A stretch of 64,000 nucleotides of DNA from Mycobacterium sp. (GTDB taxonomy: Bacteria; Actinomycetota; Actinomycetes; Mycobacteriales; Mycobacteriaceae). Position numbers and translations under genes: made by a program. The notes under the pieces are model-generated. The model worked only from the letters and a program-made list of their open reading frames with translations. It searched no databases and had not been told where the DNA came from. The stretch spans positions 220,841 through 284,840 of the forward strand of contig RXJD01000003.1 of NCBI GenBank assembly GCA_003987775.1, in the 5' to 3' direction. Of this stretch, positions 33,706 through 42,478 are shown piece by piece. The stretch's first letter is position 1. Each line of letters begins with the position of its first letter.

Positions 33706-34374
33706 GTGACCAGTACCGATTGCCCACCTCTTGCCGATCGTGTCACGAAGTCTCTGCTCGGCTACGGCGTCATCGCGGGTCCCGTCTATGTGGTGTCGGT
33801 CGCCGTTCAGGCGGCGACCCGCGATGGGTACGACCCGACCCGCCACGCCGCCAGTCAGCTCGCTAACGGTGATCTGGGATGGATACAGGTCGCGACGTTC
33901 CTGGTCGCCGGCGCGATGACGATCGCCGCGGCCGTCGGCGTCAGGCGGGCACTCGGCCCCGGACGGCGCTCGGCGTGGGCGGCCGGCCTGCTCGGTGGTT
34001 ACGGGCTGGCCCTGATGGTCGCCGCAGGCTTCCGCGCCGACCCGTCAGACGGGTTTCCGCCCGGCACACCTCCGGGCGTCGGTCACCTCAGCTGGCACGG
34101 CATGATGCACTTCGCCGTCGCGGGCGCCGGCTTCCTCTGTCTGGTCGCTTCGTGCTTCGTGCTCGGCGGATGGTTCGCGCAAGTGCCGGGTGCCACTGGG
34201 TGGGCCTGGTTCTCACGCGTCACAGGTGCGGTGTTCGCGGGCACCTTCCTCGCGCTGTCTTCCGGAGCCGGCGGTCCGGCTTCGATTCTGGCCTTCACCG
34301 CGGCTGTCGTGCTCGCGTGGATCTGGCTGTCGGCGATCTCGGTCCGGCTGTACCGGGGCGTCGGCCAGCCATAG
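33706..34374 (+). CDS. DUF998 integral membrane protein
   Basis: A 222-residue membrane protein with about six hydrophobic segments and the DUF998 features ISQLANG-like AASQLANGDLGW, FRADPSDGFPPGTP in a loop and HGMMHFAVAG. The GTG at 33706 has a GGAGG seven bases upstream, formed by the sequence of an alternative ATG at 33694, so GTG is preferred (226 residues otherwise). It is divergent from the TetR gene and probably under its control. Function unknown. Confidence 0.85.
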   Translation: MTSTDCPPLADRVTKSLLGYGVIAGPVYVVSVAVQAATRDGYDPTRHAASQLANGDLGWIQVATFLVAGAMTIAAAVGVRRALGPGRRSAWAAGLLGGYGLALMVAAGFRADPSDGFPPGTPPGVGHLSWHGMMHFAVAGAGFLCLVASCFVLGGWFAQVPGATGWAWFSRVTGAVFAGTFLALSSGAGGPASILAFTAAVVLAWIWLSAISVRLYRGVGQP

Positions 34375-34460
34375 CGACGGGTTTTGATCGGAGTCGGCGC
34401 GCTAGGGTGCTGGGGTCGGCCTCGACCAACAAGCCGATAGAACAGTTGGGCGAAACACTT

Positions 34461-35489
34461 ATGACCACAGCGGCGGAGGCGTCGACGCTCGAATCTCGGG
34501 TCGGCCACTACTACCAGATGGATTACACCTACGAGGTGGGCCGCGAGAAGGTACGCGAGTACGCCCGCGCGGTGCAGGACTATCACCCGGCGCACTGGGA
34601 CGTCGACGCCGCTGCCGAACTCGGGTATTCGGGTCTGGTCGCCCCGTTGACGTTCACGTCGGTGCCGGGCATGACCTGCAATCGCCGCATGTTCGAGTCC
34701 GTTGTCGTCGGCTACGACACCTACCTGCAGACCGAGGAAGTCTTCGAGCAGCACCGTCCGATCGTGGCCGGCGACGAGCTGAGCATCGATGTCGAACTGA
34801 CGTCCGTGCGCAGGATCGCCGGCCGGGACATGATCACCGTGACCAACACCTACACCGATACGGCCGGCGAACGGGTGCACACCCTGCACACGACGGTCGT
34901 CGGCATCACCGCCGAGGATTTCGATCCGGCAGTCAAGCTGGCCGTGCAGAAAGCGATGATGCACGACGTCAACATCCTCGATTCCGGCGAAGCCGATGCC
35001 GCCTACGTCAAGACGGTGCGCCCCGAGGGTGAGGTCCGGCTCGCCGAGGACACGGCGCGCACGCCCGGCACGCCGTCCTTCGACGAGCTGAACGTCGGAG
35101 ACGAACTACCGGTGCGCCACACCACGTTGTCGCGCGGGGACCTGGTGAACTACGCCGGCGTGGCCGGTGACGCCAACCCGATCCACTGGGACGAAACCCT
35201 GGCCAAGGCGGCCGGCCTGCCCGACGTGATTGCCCACGGCATGCTCACCATGGGCCTGGGTGCCGGCTTCGCCTCCGCCTGGACCGGCGACCCCGGTGCG
35301 GTGACCCGTTACGCGGTGCGCCTGTCGCAGCCCGCCATCGTGTCGGCCATCGAGGGCGCGGACATCGAATTCAGTGGCCGGATTAAGTCTTTGGACCCCG
35401 ACACCCGCACTGGTGTCATCATCGTCGGTGCAAAGTCCGCCGGTCGGAAGATCTTCGGTTTGGCGACGATGAACGTGCGGTTCCGCTGA
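34461..35489 (+). CDS. Fused HadA-HadB-type (3R)-hydroxyacyl-ACP/CoA dehydratase
   Basis: A 342-residue protein that joins two hot-dog domains. Residues about 15-150 resemble the HadA/HadC subunit (YEVGREKVREYARAVQDYHPAHWD). Residues about 205-342 resemble HadB with the hydratase motif GDANPIHWDETLA (Asp237, His242) and AHGMLTMG. In mycolic-acid FAS-II these subunits are separate genes; here one chain would form an internal HadA/B-like heterodimer. Upstream in-frame codons overlap the DUF998 gene and are rejected. Probable role is dehydration of (3R)-hydroxyacyl chains in fatty-acid metabolism; FAS-II versus another pathway is unresolved. Confidence 0.9.
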   Translation: MTTAAEASTLESRVGHYYQMDYTYEVGREKVREYARAVQDYHPAHWDVDAAAELGYSGLVAPLTFTSVPGMTCNRRMFESVVVGYDTYLQTEEVFEQHRPIVAGDELSIDVELTSVRRIAGRDMITVTNTYTDTAGERVHTLHTTVVGITAEDFDPAVKLAVQKAMMHDVNILDSGEADAAYVKTVRPEGEVRLAEDTARTPGTPSFDELNVGDELPVRHTTLSRGDLVNYAGVAGDANPIHWDETLAKAAGLPDVIAHGMLTMGLGAGFASAWTGDPGAVTRYAVRLSQPAIVSAIEGADIEFSGRIKSLDPDTRTGVIIVGAKSAGRKIFGLATMNVRFR

Positions 35490-35509
35490 GAGTGCGCCCG
35501 GGCCGCCCG

Positions 35510-36919
35510 TCACAACTGCGGGCGCTGGCGATGGAACGTGGTCACCTGCTGGAAAGCATGGCCAGCCGCCACCAGAAACCGTTCCTGGAATTCGCGGCCG
35601 ATGAACTGGAACCCGATCGGCATTCCGCCACGCGTATCGCCGGCCGGCAGACTGATAGCCGGGTGGCCGCTCACATTGAACGGCGCGGACGGCAGCGCCA
35701 TCGCCGCGGTCAAACCCGCATCCCGTCCCAGCGCCTGCATCGCTGCGACGGTCGCAACTGCGATGCCCCGGCTGGGCAGCAACAGCAGATCCACGCCGTC
35801 GAAGGCCCGCCGCAGCGATGCGGTGAATTCGCGGCGTTGCTCGATGTATCCCTGGTAGTCCTCCGCTTTCACTGAACGCCCGACCTCGAGCATGTCGCGG
35901 AAAAGTGGACCGTATTCGTCAGCGCGAGCAGGGTAGGTCTCAGCGTGCGCGCGCGCCGTCTCAACCGCCCTCAGCTTGGCGAAAGCCACCATGATCCGAT
36001 CAAGTGCCGGCAACGTGATGTCGACGACGGGCCAACCGACGCAGGCGAGCGTCGCTGCGACGCGCGCCAGCATCGACATCGTGTCCGCATCGAATGCAGC
36101 CATTTGTGCCCAATCCGCTCCGACCCGAGGAGGGCGCGTCAAGGCCAGGTCCGCGGCGTAGTCGAGGACGGGCTCACCGGACGAACTGGGGTCGCTGGGA
36201 TCGGGTCCGGCGATGACCGTCAGCAATGTGCCGGCGTCCCGAGCGCTTCGGGCGATGGGTCCGACGTGGTCGAAACTTCCTGCCAGCTCCACGATTCCGT
36301 ATCGGCTGACGCGACCCCACGTCGGTTTGATCCCGGTGACACCGCAGGCGCTCGACGGGAACCGGATCGATCCCCCAGTGTCCGATCCGATCGACCCGAC
36401 GCACAGTCCAGCCGCGGTGGCCACGGCACAACCGCTCGAGGACACCCCCGCCCACGCTGCCGGGTTCCACGGATTCACCGGCGTCGTAGCACTGGGGTGA
36501 TAGCCGAGGTATGCCCCCTCCGTCATGGCCAACTTGCCGATGATCACCGCACCGGCGGCGCGCAACCGTGCGACCACCGTGGCGTCATACGGCGGGCGGA
36601 AGTCACGAAAGATGGTGGTACCTGCGGCCGTTGGAGCGTCGACCGTGTAGCAGAGATCTTTGACCCCGATCGGCACACCATGTAGGACGCCGCGGTACCG
36701 GCCCTGCGCGATCTCCGCGTCAGCGGCACGTGCGGCCCTGAGCGCCGCATCCGCCATGACGAACGCGTAGCTCTTCAATAGCGGGTCCAACCTCTCGATC
36801 CGACGCAGCGTCGAATCGGTCACGTCCTCCGACTTCAATTGCCGAGTGCGAATCAGTTCCGCGAGTTCGGTGAGTTCCAGTTTCCAGATCTCGTCGTCGT
36901 CGCCCGGACGCAATGTCAC
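35510..36919 (-). CDS. Amidase-signature family hydrolase
   Basis: A 469-residue amidase with the Ser-cisSer-Lys triad: Lys87 in GVPIGVKD, cis-Ser160 in AGVSSSG and nucleophile Ser184 in GSDTGGSIR. The GTG start at 36919 overlaps the stop of the crotonase gene (GTGA), so the two are co-translated. Substrate cannot be told; the family includes aryl-acyl amidases, 6-aminohexanoate hydrolases and amide-side-chain enzymes. The C-terminal AGHAFQQ region is typical. Confidence 0.93.
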   Translation of the reverse strand: MTLRPGDDDEIWKLELTELAELIRTRQLKSEDVTDSTLRRIERLDPLLKSYAFVMADAALRAARAADAEIAQGRYRGVLHGVPIGVKDLCYTVDAPTAAGTTIFRDFRPPYDATVVARLRAAGAVIIGKLAMTEGAYLGYHPSATTPVNPWNPAAWAGVSSSGCAVATAAGLCVGSIGSDTGGSIRFPSSACGVTGIKPTWGRVSRYGIVELAGSFDHVGPIARSARDAGTLLTVIAGPDPSDPSSSGEPVLDYAADLALTRPPRVGADWAQMAAFDADTMSMLARVAATLACVGWPVVDITLPALDRIMVAFAKLRAVETARAHAETYPARADEYGPLFRDMLEVGRSVKAEDYQGYIEQRREFTASLRRAFDGVDLLLLPSRGIAVATVAAMQALGRDAGLTAAMALPSAPFNVSGHPAISLPAGDTRGGMPIGFQFIGREFQERFLVAAGHAFQQVTTFHRQRPQL

Positions 36920-37737
36920 ATCGTTGCGCTGCCATCAAAGCGGGGTGGCCGTCGCTCGCTGAAGGCCGCCACCCCTTCTCGCACATCCGCTCCCCCGTAG
37001 GCGTCGACGCTGAATCGGATCAGAGCATCGGTGTCGGCACCGGTCAAAGGTCGGCCGTACATGTTGGCCACCACCTTCGTCGCACGCATCGTCACCGCGG
37101 ACTGCCGGCAGATCTTTGCGACAAGTTCAGCCGTGGCGCGCGCCAAATCGGCTGGCGCAACGACTTTTTGGACCAGCCCCCAGTGTGCGGCGTCGGTCAC
37201 GTCGACCAGATCGCCGCTGAACAACAGGTACTTCAGCGCCGCAGGACCGATGAGGCGCGCAACGGCCTCGGCCTCGGTGAAGCCGAGAATGACTCCGAGC
37301 TTGCCGAGTGGGATGCCGAATCGCGCGTCCTCGGATGCGATGCGGACGTCGCAGGTCATGGCCAGCTCACAACCGCCGCCGACGGCGAGCCCACGGACCG
37401 CCGCGATCACCGGAACCGGTACTGCCGTCAACGCTCTCAGAGAGGCGGCTACGGCCTCGTTGTAGCCGGTGGCATCCGCCACGGTCATCCGAGTCTCCGG
37501 AAATTCCTTGATGTCCGCACCCGCGGCGAACGCCTTCCCACCGGCGCCACGAACCACGATCGCCCGCAGTTCTGTTTCGTCGGCGAGCTCTTCGAACAGC
37601 CTCCTCAGGCGACGCCAGCTGGCCAGATTCAGTGCATTCTGCGCCTGCGGGTGACTGAGCGTTACCACCGCGACGTCTTGATACCGTTGCAGCGCAACGC
37701 GATCGATGACACCGTCCGCGGGTGGGTCGCTCTGCAT
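36916..37737 (-). CDS. Enoyl-CoA hydratase/isomerase (crotonase) family protein
   Basis: A 273-residue crotonase. The oxyanion-hole segments are AFAAGADIKEF and VRGLAVGGGCELAMTCD, the latter with the first catalytic Glu. The usual second Glu (FGxPE) is replaced: the protein reads FGIPLGKLGVILG, so it may not be a true hydratase. The ATG at 37737 gives a normal family length; starts further upstream in the same frame (to 37833) are possible. It is coupled to the downstream amidase. Confidence 0.85.
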   Translation of the reverse strand: MQSDPPADGVIDRVALQRYQDVAVVTLSHPQAQNALNLASWRRLRRLFEELADETELRAIVVRGAGGKAFAAGADIKEFPETRMTVADATGYNEAVAASLRALTAVPVPVIAAVRGLAVGGGCELAMTCDVRIASEDARFGIPLGKLGVILGFTEAEAVARLIGPAALKYLLFSGDLVDVTDAAHWGLVQKVVAPADLARATAELVAKICRQSAVTMRATKVVANMYGRPLTGADTDALIRFSVDAYGGADVREGVAAFSERRPPRFDGSATM

Positions 37738-37951
37738 CAACTGCTGGACGCCATTTTCCACGCCGTCCAGAACGTCTTCACTGTCAGCATGGCGTTCGTC
37801 TGTGCTGGCCACGACGGTCAGTCTAGTGATCACCCTTGATTGCGAGCACCTACCTGATACTGCAACCGTCCGGTGTGTTCTTGCGGCTCATCACGCTAGG
37901 GTCCGAACAGAAGCATTTTGCAATGCACCCGCAAGAGAGGAACCACCCTCC

Positions 37952-39043
37952 ATGAGCCGATCCTCGACCACCATCGACCCTGCTGCGCCGGTGCTTGTCA
38001 CGGGCGCCAGCGGCTACATCGGCAGCTGGATCGTGCGTACGGTGCTCGAAGCCGGGCATACCGTCCACGGCACGGTGCGCAACCCGAACAAGGCGTCGGG
38101 CCTCGAGCATCTGCACAAGCTCTCCGACGACCATCCCGGCCGGTTGAAGCTGTTCAAGGCCGACCTCCTCGAGACCGGCAGTTTCGACGAGGCGATGCAG
38201 GGGTGCGAGCTCGTCATGCACACCGCGTCGCCGTTCCTGATCTCCGGCTTCACCGACGCCGAAGAGGCACTGGTCCGTCCGGCGCTGGAGGGCACCCGCA
38301 ATGTGCTCGATTCCGTGAACCGCACCGACAGCGTCAAGCGCGTGGTACTGACCAGCAGCGTGGTCGCGATCTACGGTGACGCCCGCGAGTCACAGGATGT
38401 CCCGCACGGCGTTTTCACCGAGGAGCACTGGAACACCACCAGCAGTGCCGACCACCAGCCGTACCCCTACTCCAAGACGGTCGCCGAGCGGGAGGCCTGG
38501 CGTTACCAGGAGGCACAGGACCGGTGGGACATGGTCACCATTCATCCCGGCTTGGTACTCGGCCCGTCGCTGACCAGTGCCAGCGACTCGGCCAGCCTGA
38601 GCACGATGAAGCAGTTCTACGACGGCACGATGCTGGCCGGGGCGCCGGACATGGCCACGGGCGTCGTCGATGTTCGCGACGTTGCACAAGCCCACCTGCT
38701 CGCTGGTTTCACCCCGGAGGCGCATGGACGGTACATCACCAACGCTGACACTCTGACCTTCCTGGAAATCGGCAAGGTGCTGCGCCGGGGTTTCGGCCCG
38801 TTCTACGCGTTCCCGAGGACGACGGCACCGAAGGTGATCTTCAAGGCCATCGCTCCGGTAGTCGGACTCACCAGAAAATTCATCGACCGCAACGTCGGCT
38901 ACCCCCTGGCATTCGACAACACCCGCAGCCGCAAGGAGCTGGGTTTGACCTACCGGCCGGTCGAGCAGACCATCACCGACCACTTCCAGCAGATGCTCGA
39001 CGATGGTCTGGTCCACCGTATCCCCGGAATTTCCAAACTCTAG
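37952..39043 (+). CDS. NAD(P)-dependent epimerase/dihydroflavonol-4-reductase-like protein
   Basis: A 363-residue extended SDR. TGASGYIG lies at about 15-22, a Ser-Ser-Val in VVLTSSVVAIYG, and the active site YPYSK in PYPYSKTVAEREAW; then the HPGLVLGPSL motif. It resembles DFR/cinnamoyl-CoA-reductase or aldehyde-reductase enzymes that reduce ketones or aldehydes with NADPH. A ribosome-binding site GAGAGGAACC precedes the ATG. Its last bases overlap the end of the convergent LuxR-type regulator. Confidence 0.9.
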   Translation: MSRSSTTIDPAAPVLVTGASGYIGSWIVRTVLEAGHTVHGTVRNPNKASGLEHLHKLSDDHPGRLKLFKADLLETGSFDEAMQGCELVMHTASPFLISGFTDAEEALVRPALEGTRNVLDSVNRTDSVKRVVLTSSVVAIYGDARESQDVPHGVFTEEHWNTTSSADHQPYPYSKTVAEREAWRYQEAQDRWDMVTIHPGLVLGPSLTSASDSASLSTMKQFYDGTMLAGAPDMATGVVDVRDVAQAHLLAGFTPEAHGRYITNADTLTFLEIGKVLRRGFGPFYAFPRTTAPKVIFKAIAPVVGLTRKFIDRNVGYPLAFDNTRSRKELGLTYRPVEQTITDHFQQMLDDGLVHRIPGISKL

Positions 39044-42000
39044 TCGGCACGCGCCGCCGCTTCCTGGATGAGTTGGAAGCGCGAGGAGATGCCCAGCTTG
39101 GTGTAGACATGCGTGAGGTGGGCTTGGACCGTTCGCGGTGAAACGAAGAGGCGGGCGGCGATGTCCTTATTGCCCAGTCCCTCAGTGACCAATCCGACGA
39201 CGTCGAGTTCGGCCGGGGTCAGGGACTCCCAACCGCTGGACGCGCGTCGGTGCTCGCCGCGGCCGCGCTGGGCGTAGCTGATCACTTCTTCGGTGGAGAG
39301 TGCGGCGCCTTCGGCCCATGCGGCGTCGAAATCTTTCTGGCCCAGGGTCTCCCGCAGCTCATCAGTCAACGATTCGTAGTCGGCCTGGTGGATCTTGAAC
39401 CGCACCACACCCATCCGCTGGCGACACGCCTCGGCTGCACCCAGCAGCCTGGCTGAGCGATGACTCTCCGAACTCCGATTCAGGCCGGCCAGACACTCGA
39501 GGACATCGGGGAGATGCAGGTACACACCCGTGTGTGTCGAACAGGACAGCGCGTCGTGCGCGTCCCGCTCGGCTTGATCTCGATGGCCCTGTGCAGCAGC
39601 GACTCTCGCTCGCGACAAGTAGGCCACGACGAGATACCAGCCCTTAGCGGACGCGACGGCCTCGTCGGCCCACCCGCGCGCGGTGTCGAGGTCGCCCTGT
39701 ACCCGCGCCGCCTCGACAGCATTGAACGCGCGCTGAGCGACGGCTGTCCCGGGTTGAGCCAGGGCGAGGTATCGCCACGCGTCCTCGCCGGCTCTTTGCG
39801 CGGCGGGAACATCGCCGGCGGCCAGCGCGGCGGCCGCCACCGTCACAGCGCCGATACCCAGGAAGTAATCGCCAACATCCGGTGCGACTTTCATTGCCGC
39901 ATCCGCACTTTCATACGCCGCTTGCGCGTCACCAGCGTGTGCTTGGGCTACGCCCAGGCCCATGAGTGCGAGCGGCTTGTGGAATTCGTCGTGTGACGTC
40001 TCACAATCGGCCACCGCGATGCTGAGTTGTTGAACAGCAACCGGAAGATTGCCTTCCATCAGACTCGCCATCGCGAGACTAAGACGGCACTGCCGCGCGT
40101 CGAATCGGTTTCCTATCGCGTCAGCAAGCTGCTGTCCCTCTTCAGCCGCCTCCCTGGCTGCGATCGGGTCACCAAGTGTGACAGCCGTATTCGATTGTCG
40201 CGCCAAGACGTGACTCAGCCTCCACAGGTCACCGACGGCTCGGGCAAGCCCGATCGCCTCGGCGAAATAGGCACGGGCCGCCTCCGGGTCATTATTGCCA
40301 CCACCCGCACTGACCCCGCAGGCCGTCAAGACCCGTGCCGTGAGGGCTGGATCGTCGAGCCCGCGGGCGATCTCCAGGGCACGCTGGGCGGGATCCACGC
40401 TGTAATCGACAAACGTTGTCAGCAAGGCTTTGTCGGCTAGGGCGCGCGCGAGTGTCCGGGGATCGAGCTCCGGGTGATCCGCGTCGCCGAGTGCCGCTCC
40501 GAACCACGCGCATCCCTCCAAGAGTCGGCCGCGACCGTGCCACAGCGGCTGCAATGCCGAGGCGATCTGCAGTGCGTGCTCCTGATCTGAGTTCTCCAAG
40601 CTCCATGCGAATGCCGCGCGGAGATTGTCCATCTCGATCTCGGCCTGTTTAATGCGCTGCTCGTAGTCGGTGCGCCCGGGCGCATCCAGGAGTACGGCCA
40701 GCGCCGTGTAGTGATCGCGGTGGCGACAGCGGGTTTCGTCGCCCTCTCCGGATTCACCGAGCTTCTCGAGTGCGTACTGACGGACCGTCTCCAGAAACCG
40801 GTAACGCGTCCGGCCGCCGGAGTTTTCGGCCACGACGAGCGACTTCTCTACCAGCAGGGTGAGCTGATCCATGATCTGGTGTCGCTCAATGGCATCGCCG
40901 CTGGCGACCGCTGAGGCCGCGTCCAAGTCGAACCCGCCGAGAAACACTGCCAACCTTCGGAATAGGACGCGTTCAGTTTCGGTCAGCAGTGCGTGCGACC
41001 ACTCCACCGACGCACGCAACGTCTGCTGACGACGCACAGCCGTGCGAGAGCCACCGGTCAGCAGGCGAAACCGGTCATGAAGCCCGTCAACGATTTCCGT
41101 TACCGTGAGTGTCCGCACCCGAGCCGCTGCCAGTTCGATCGCCAGGGGCATGCCGTCCAAGCGAGCACAGATCTCGGCCACCACGGCGGTGTGCTCGTCG
41201 GGGATGGTGAAGCCGGCCTTCGCCAGCTTCGCACGGTCGGTGAACAACGCGATAGCGTCGTCGGCGAGACCCAAAGACGGTACCTGCCAGGTCGCCTCAC
41301 CCGTCACTCCCAGCGGCTCACGACTTGTGGCCAGGACGGTGAGTCCTGTTGCTCTGGAAAGCATCTCGGTGACCAGACGGGCACTCGCGTCGAGTAGGTG
41401 CTCGCAATTGTCCAGCACGATCAACAGCCGTCGGCCACCGATGAAGCGTAATAGGGTGTCGGTCGTGGAGCGGCCCGGTTGATCCGGCAGCCCGAGTGCA
41501 CGTGCCGCCGTCACCGCGACGACATCAGGATGGGTGATCGGTGCCAGGTCGACGTAAAACACACCATCTGGGAACTCGGTGGCGATCTCAGCGGCGACGT
41601 GCACAGCTAGCCGTGTCTTGCCCACACCCCCGGCTCCGGTCAGCGTGACCAACCGCGCGGCAGCCAAGGCTTCTCGGAGGCTCGCTATTTCCGCTTGGCG
41701 CCCAATGAAACTCGTCAGCTGCGGCGGGAGATTATGGGTGCGGCTCGGGCCGTCGCTGCGTAGCGGCGGAAAGTCATTACGCAGGTCGGGATGAGACAGC
41801 TGCACCACCCGTTCGGGCCGCGGCAGACCGCGCAGGACATGGCTGCCGAGATCGGTCAACCATGCCTCGGCCGGGAGTTGGTCGACGACCAATTCGCTGG
41901 TCGTGGCCGACAATACGGTCTGTCCGCCGTGGCCGAGGTCGCGCAGCCGTGCGGTGCGGTTGATCGCCGGGCCGACGTAGTTGCCTTCGTCGCGCAGTCG

Positions 42001-42324
42001 CACCTCGCCGGTGTGAATGCCGATGCGCAGCTTGATTGGAGCCAGCGGCGCCCGCTGCAGCTCGACTGCGCAGGCCACGGCATCCGACGCGCGCGCAAAT
42101 GCGATGACGAAACTGTCGCCCTCACCCTGCTCGACCGGCCGGACCCCGTCGTGAGCGGTAACCGCGTCGGAGACCGCCTGGTCCAGGCGGGCGATGGCCG
42201 CGACCATGGCGTCGGGCTCGGTCTCCCAGAGTTGTGTTGAGCTTTCGACGTCAGCCAGTAGCAACGTCACCGTTCCGGTTGGCAGCTCGCTCATGCCTAC
42301 GTCGCTCCAGTCGATTTCGCTCAT
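39040..42324 (-). CDS. Cyclase-homology / ATPase / LuxR multidomain regulator
   Basis: A 1094-residue protein of the mycobacterial Rv0386/Rv1358/Rv2488c type. Residues about 15-175 are a class III nucleotide-cyclase domain: metal Asp25 in LLADVESS, GEGDSF and the Asn/Arg of PAINRTARL. The position that is Lys in adenylate cyclases is Gln (VEQGEGD), and the partner Asp is Asn (GNYVGP). Then an ATPase with Walker A GAGGVGKTRLA and Walker B LLIVLDNCEHLLD, a long TPR-like helical region (about 560-950), and a C-terminal LuxR HTH (LTPAELDVVGLV; VSPRTVQAHLTHVYTKLGIS). The start could instead be the ATG at 42294. It is divergent from a cytochrome P450, a likely target. Confidence 0.9.
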   Translation of the reverse strand: MSEIDWSDVGMSELPTGTVTLLLADVESSTQLWETEPDAMVAAIARLDQAVSDAVTAHDGVRPVEQGEGDSFVIAFARASDAVACAVELQRAPLAPIKLRIGIHTGEVRLRDEGNYVGPAINRTARLRDLGHGGQTVLSATTSELVVDQLPAEAWLTDLGSHVLRGLPRPERVVQLSHPDLRNDFPPLRSDGPSRTHNLPPQLTSFIGRQAEIASLREALAAARLVTLTGAGGVGKTRLAVHVAAEIATEFPDGVFYVDLAPITHPDVVAVTAARALGLPDQPGRSTTDTLLRFIGGRRLLIVLDNCEHLLDASARLVTEMLSRATGLTVLATSREPLGVTGEATWQVPSLGLADDAIALFTDRAKLAKAGFTIPDEHTAVVAEICARLDGMPLAIELAAARVRTLTVTEIVDGLHDRFRLLTGGSRTAVRRQQTLRASVEWSHALLTETERVLFRRLAVFLGGFDLDAASAVASGDAIERHQIMDQLTLLVEKSLVVAENSGGRTRYRFLETVRQYALEKLGESGEGDETRCRHRDHYTALAVLLDAPGRTDYEQRIKQAEIEMDNLRAAFAWSLENSDQEHALQIASALQPLWHGRGRLLEGCAWFGAALGDADHPELDPRTLARALADKALLTTFVDYSVDPAQRALEIARGLDDPALTARVLTACGVSAGGGNNDPEAARAYFAEAIGLARAVGDLWRLSHVLARQSNTAVTLGDPIAAREAAEEGQQLADAIGNRFDARQCRLSLAMASLMEGNLPVAVQQLSIAVADCETSHDEFHKPLALMGLGVAQAHAGDAQAAYESADAAMKVAPDVGDYFLGIGAVTVAAAALAAGDVPAAQRAGEDAWRYLALAQPGTAVAQRAFNAVEAARVQGDLDTARGWADEAVASAKGWYLVVAYLSRARVAAAQGHRDQAERDAHDALSCSTHTGVYLHLPDVLECLAGLNRSSESHRSARLLGAAEACRQRMGVVRFKIHQADYESLTDELRETLGQKDFDAAWAEGAALSTEEVISYAQRGRGEHRRASSGWESLTPAELDVVGLVTEGLGNKDIAARLFVSPRTVQAHLTHVYTKLGISSRFQLIQEAAARAD

Positions 42325-42478
42325 GGTAGCCAGCGTGCTCGGCCAGTTGGCGCAAAACATCCGCCAATTGGCTAATGCGGTGACCGCTGCGGCATCGACA
42401 CGTACGCGTCTGCACACGTGTCGGATTTCGGCATCTTGGCCGATGCCCGGTGAGCGGCTCCCGCCGAAAGTCAACGCC

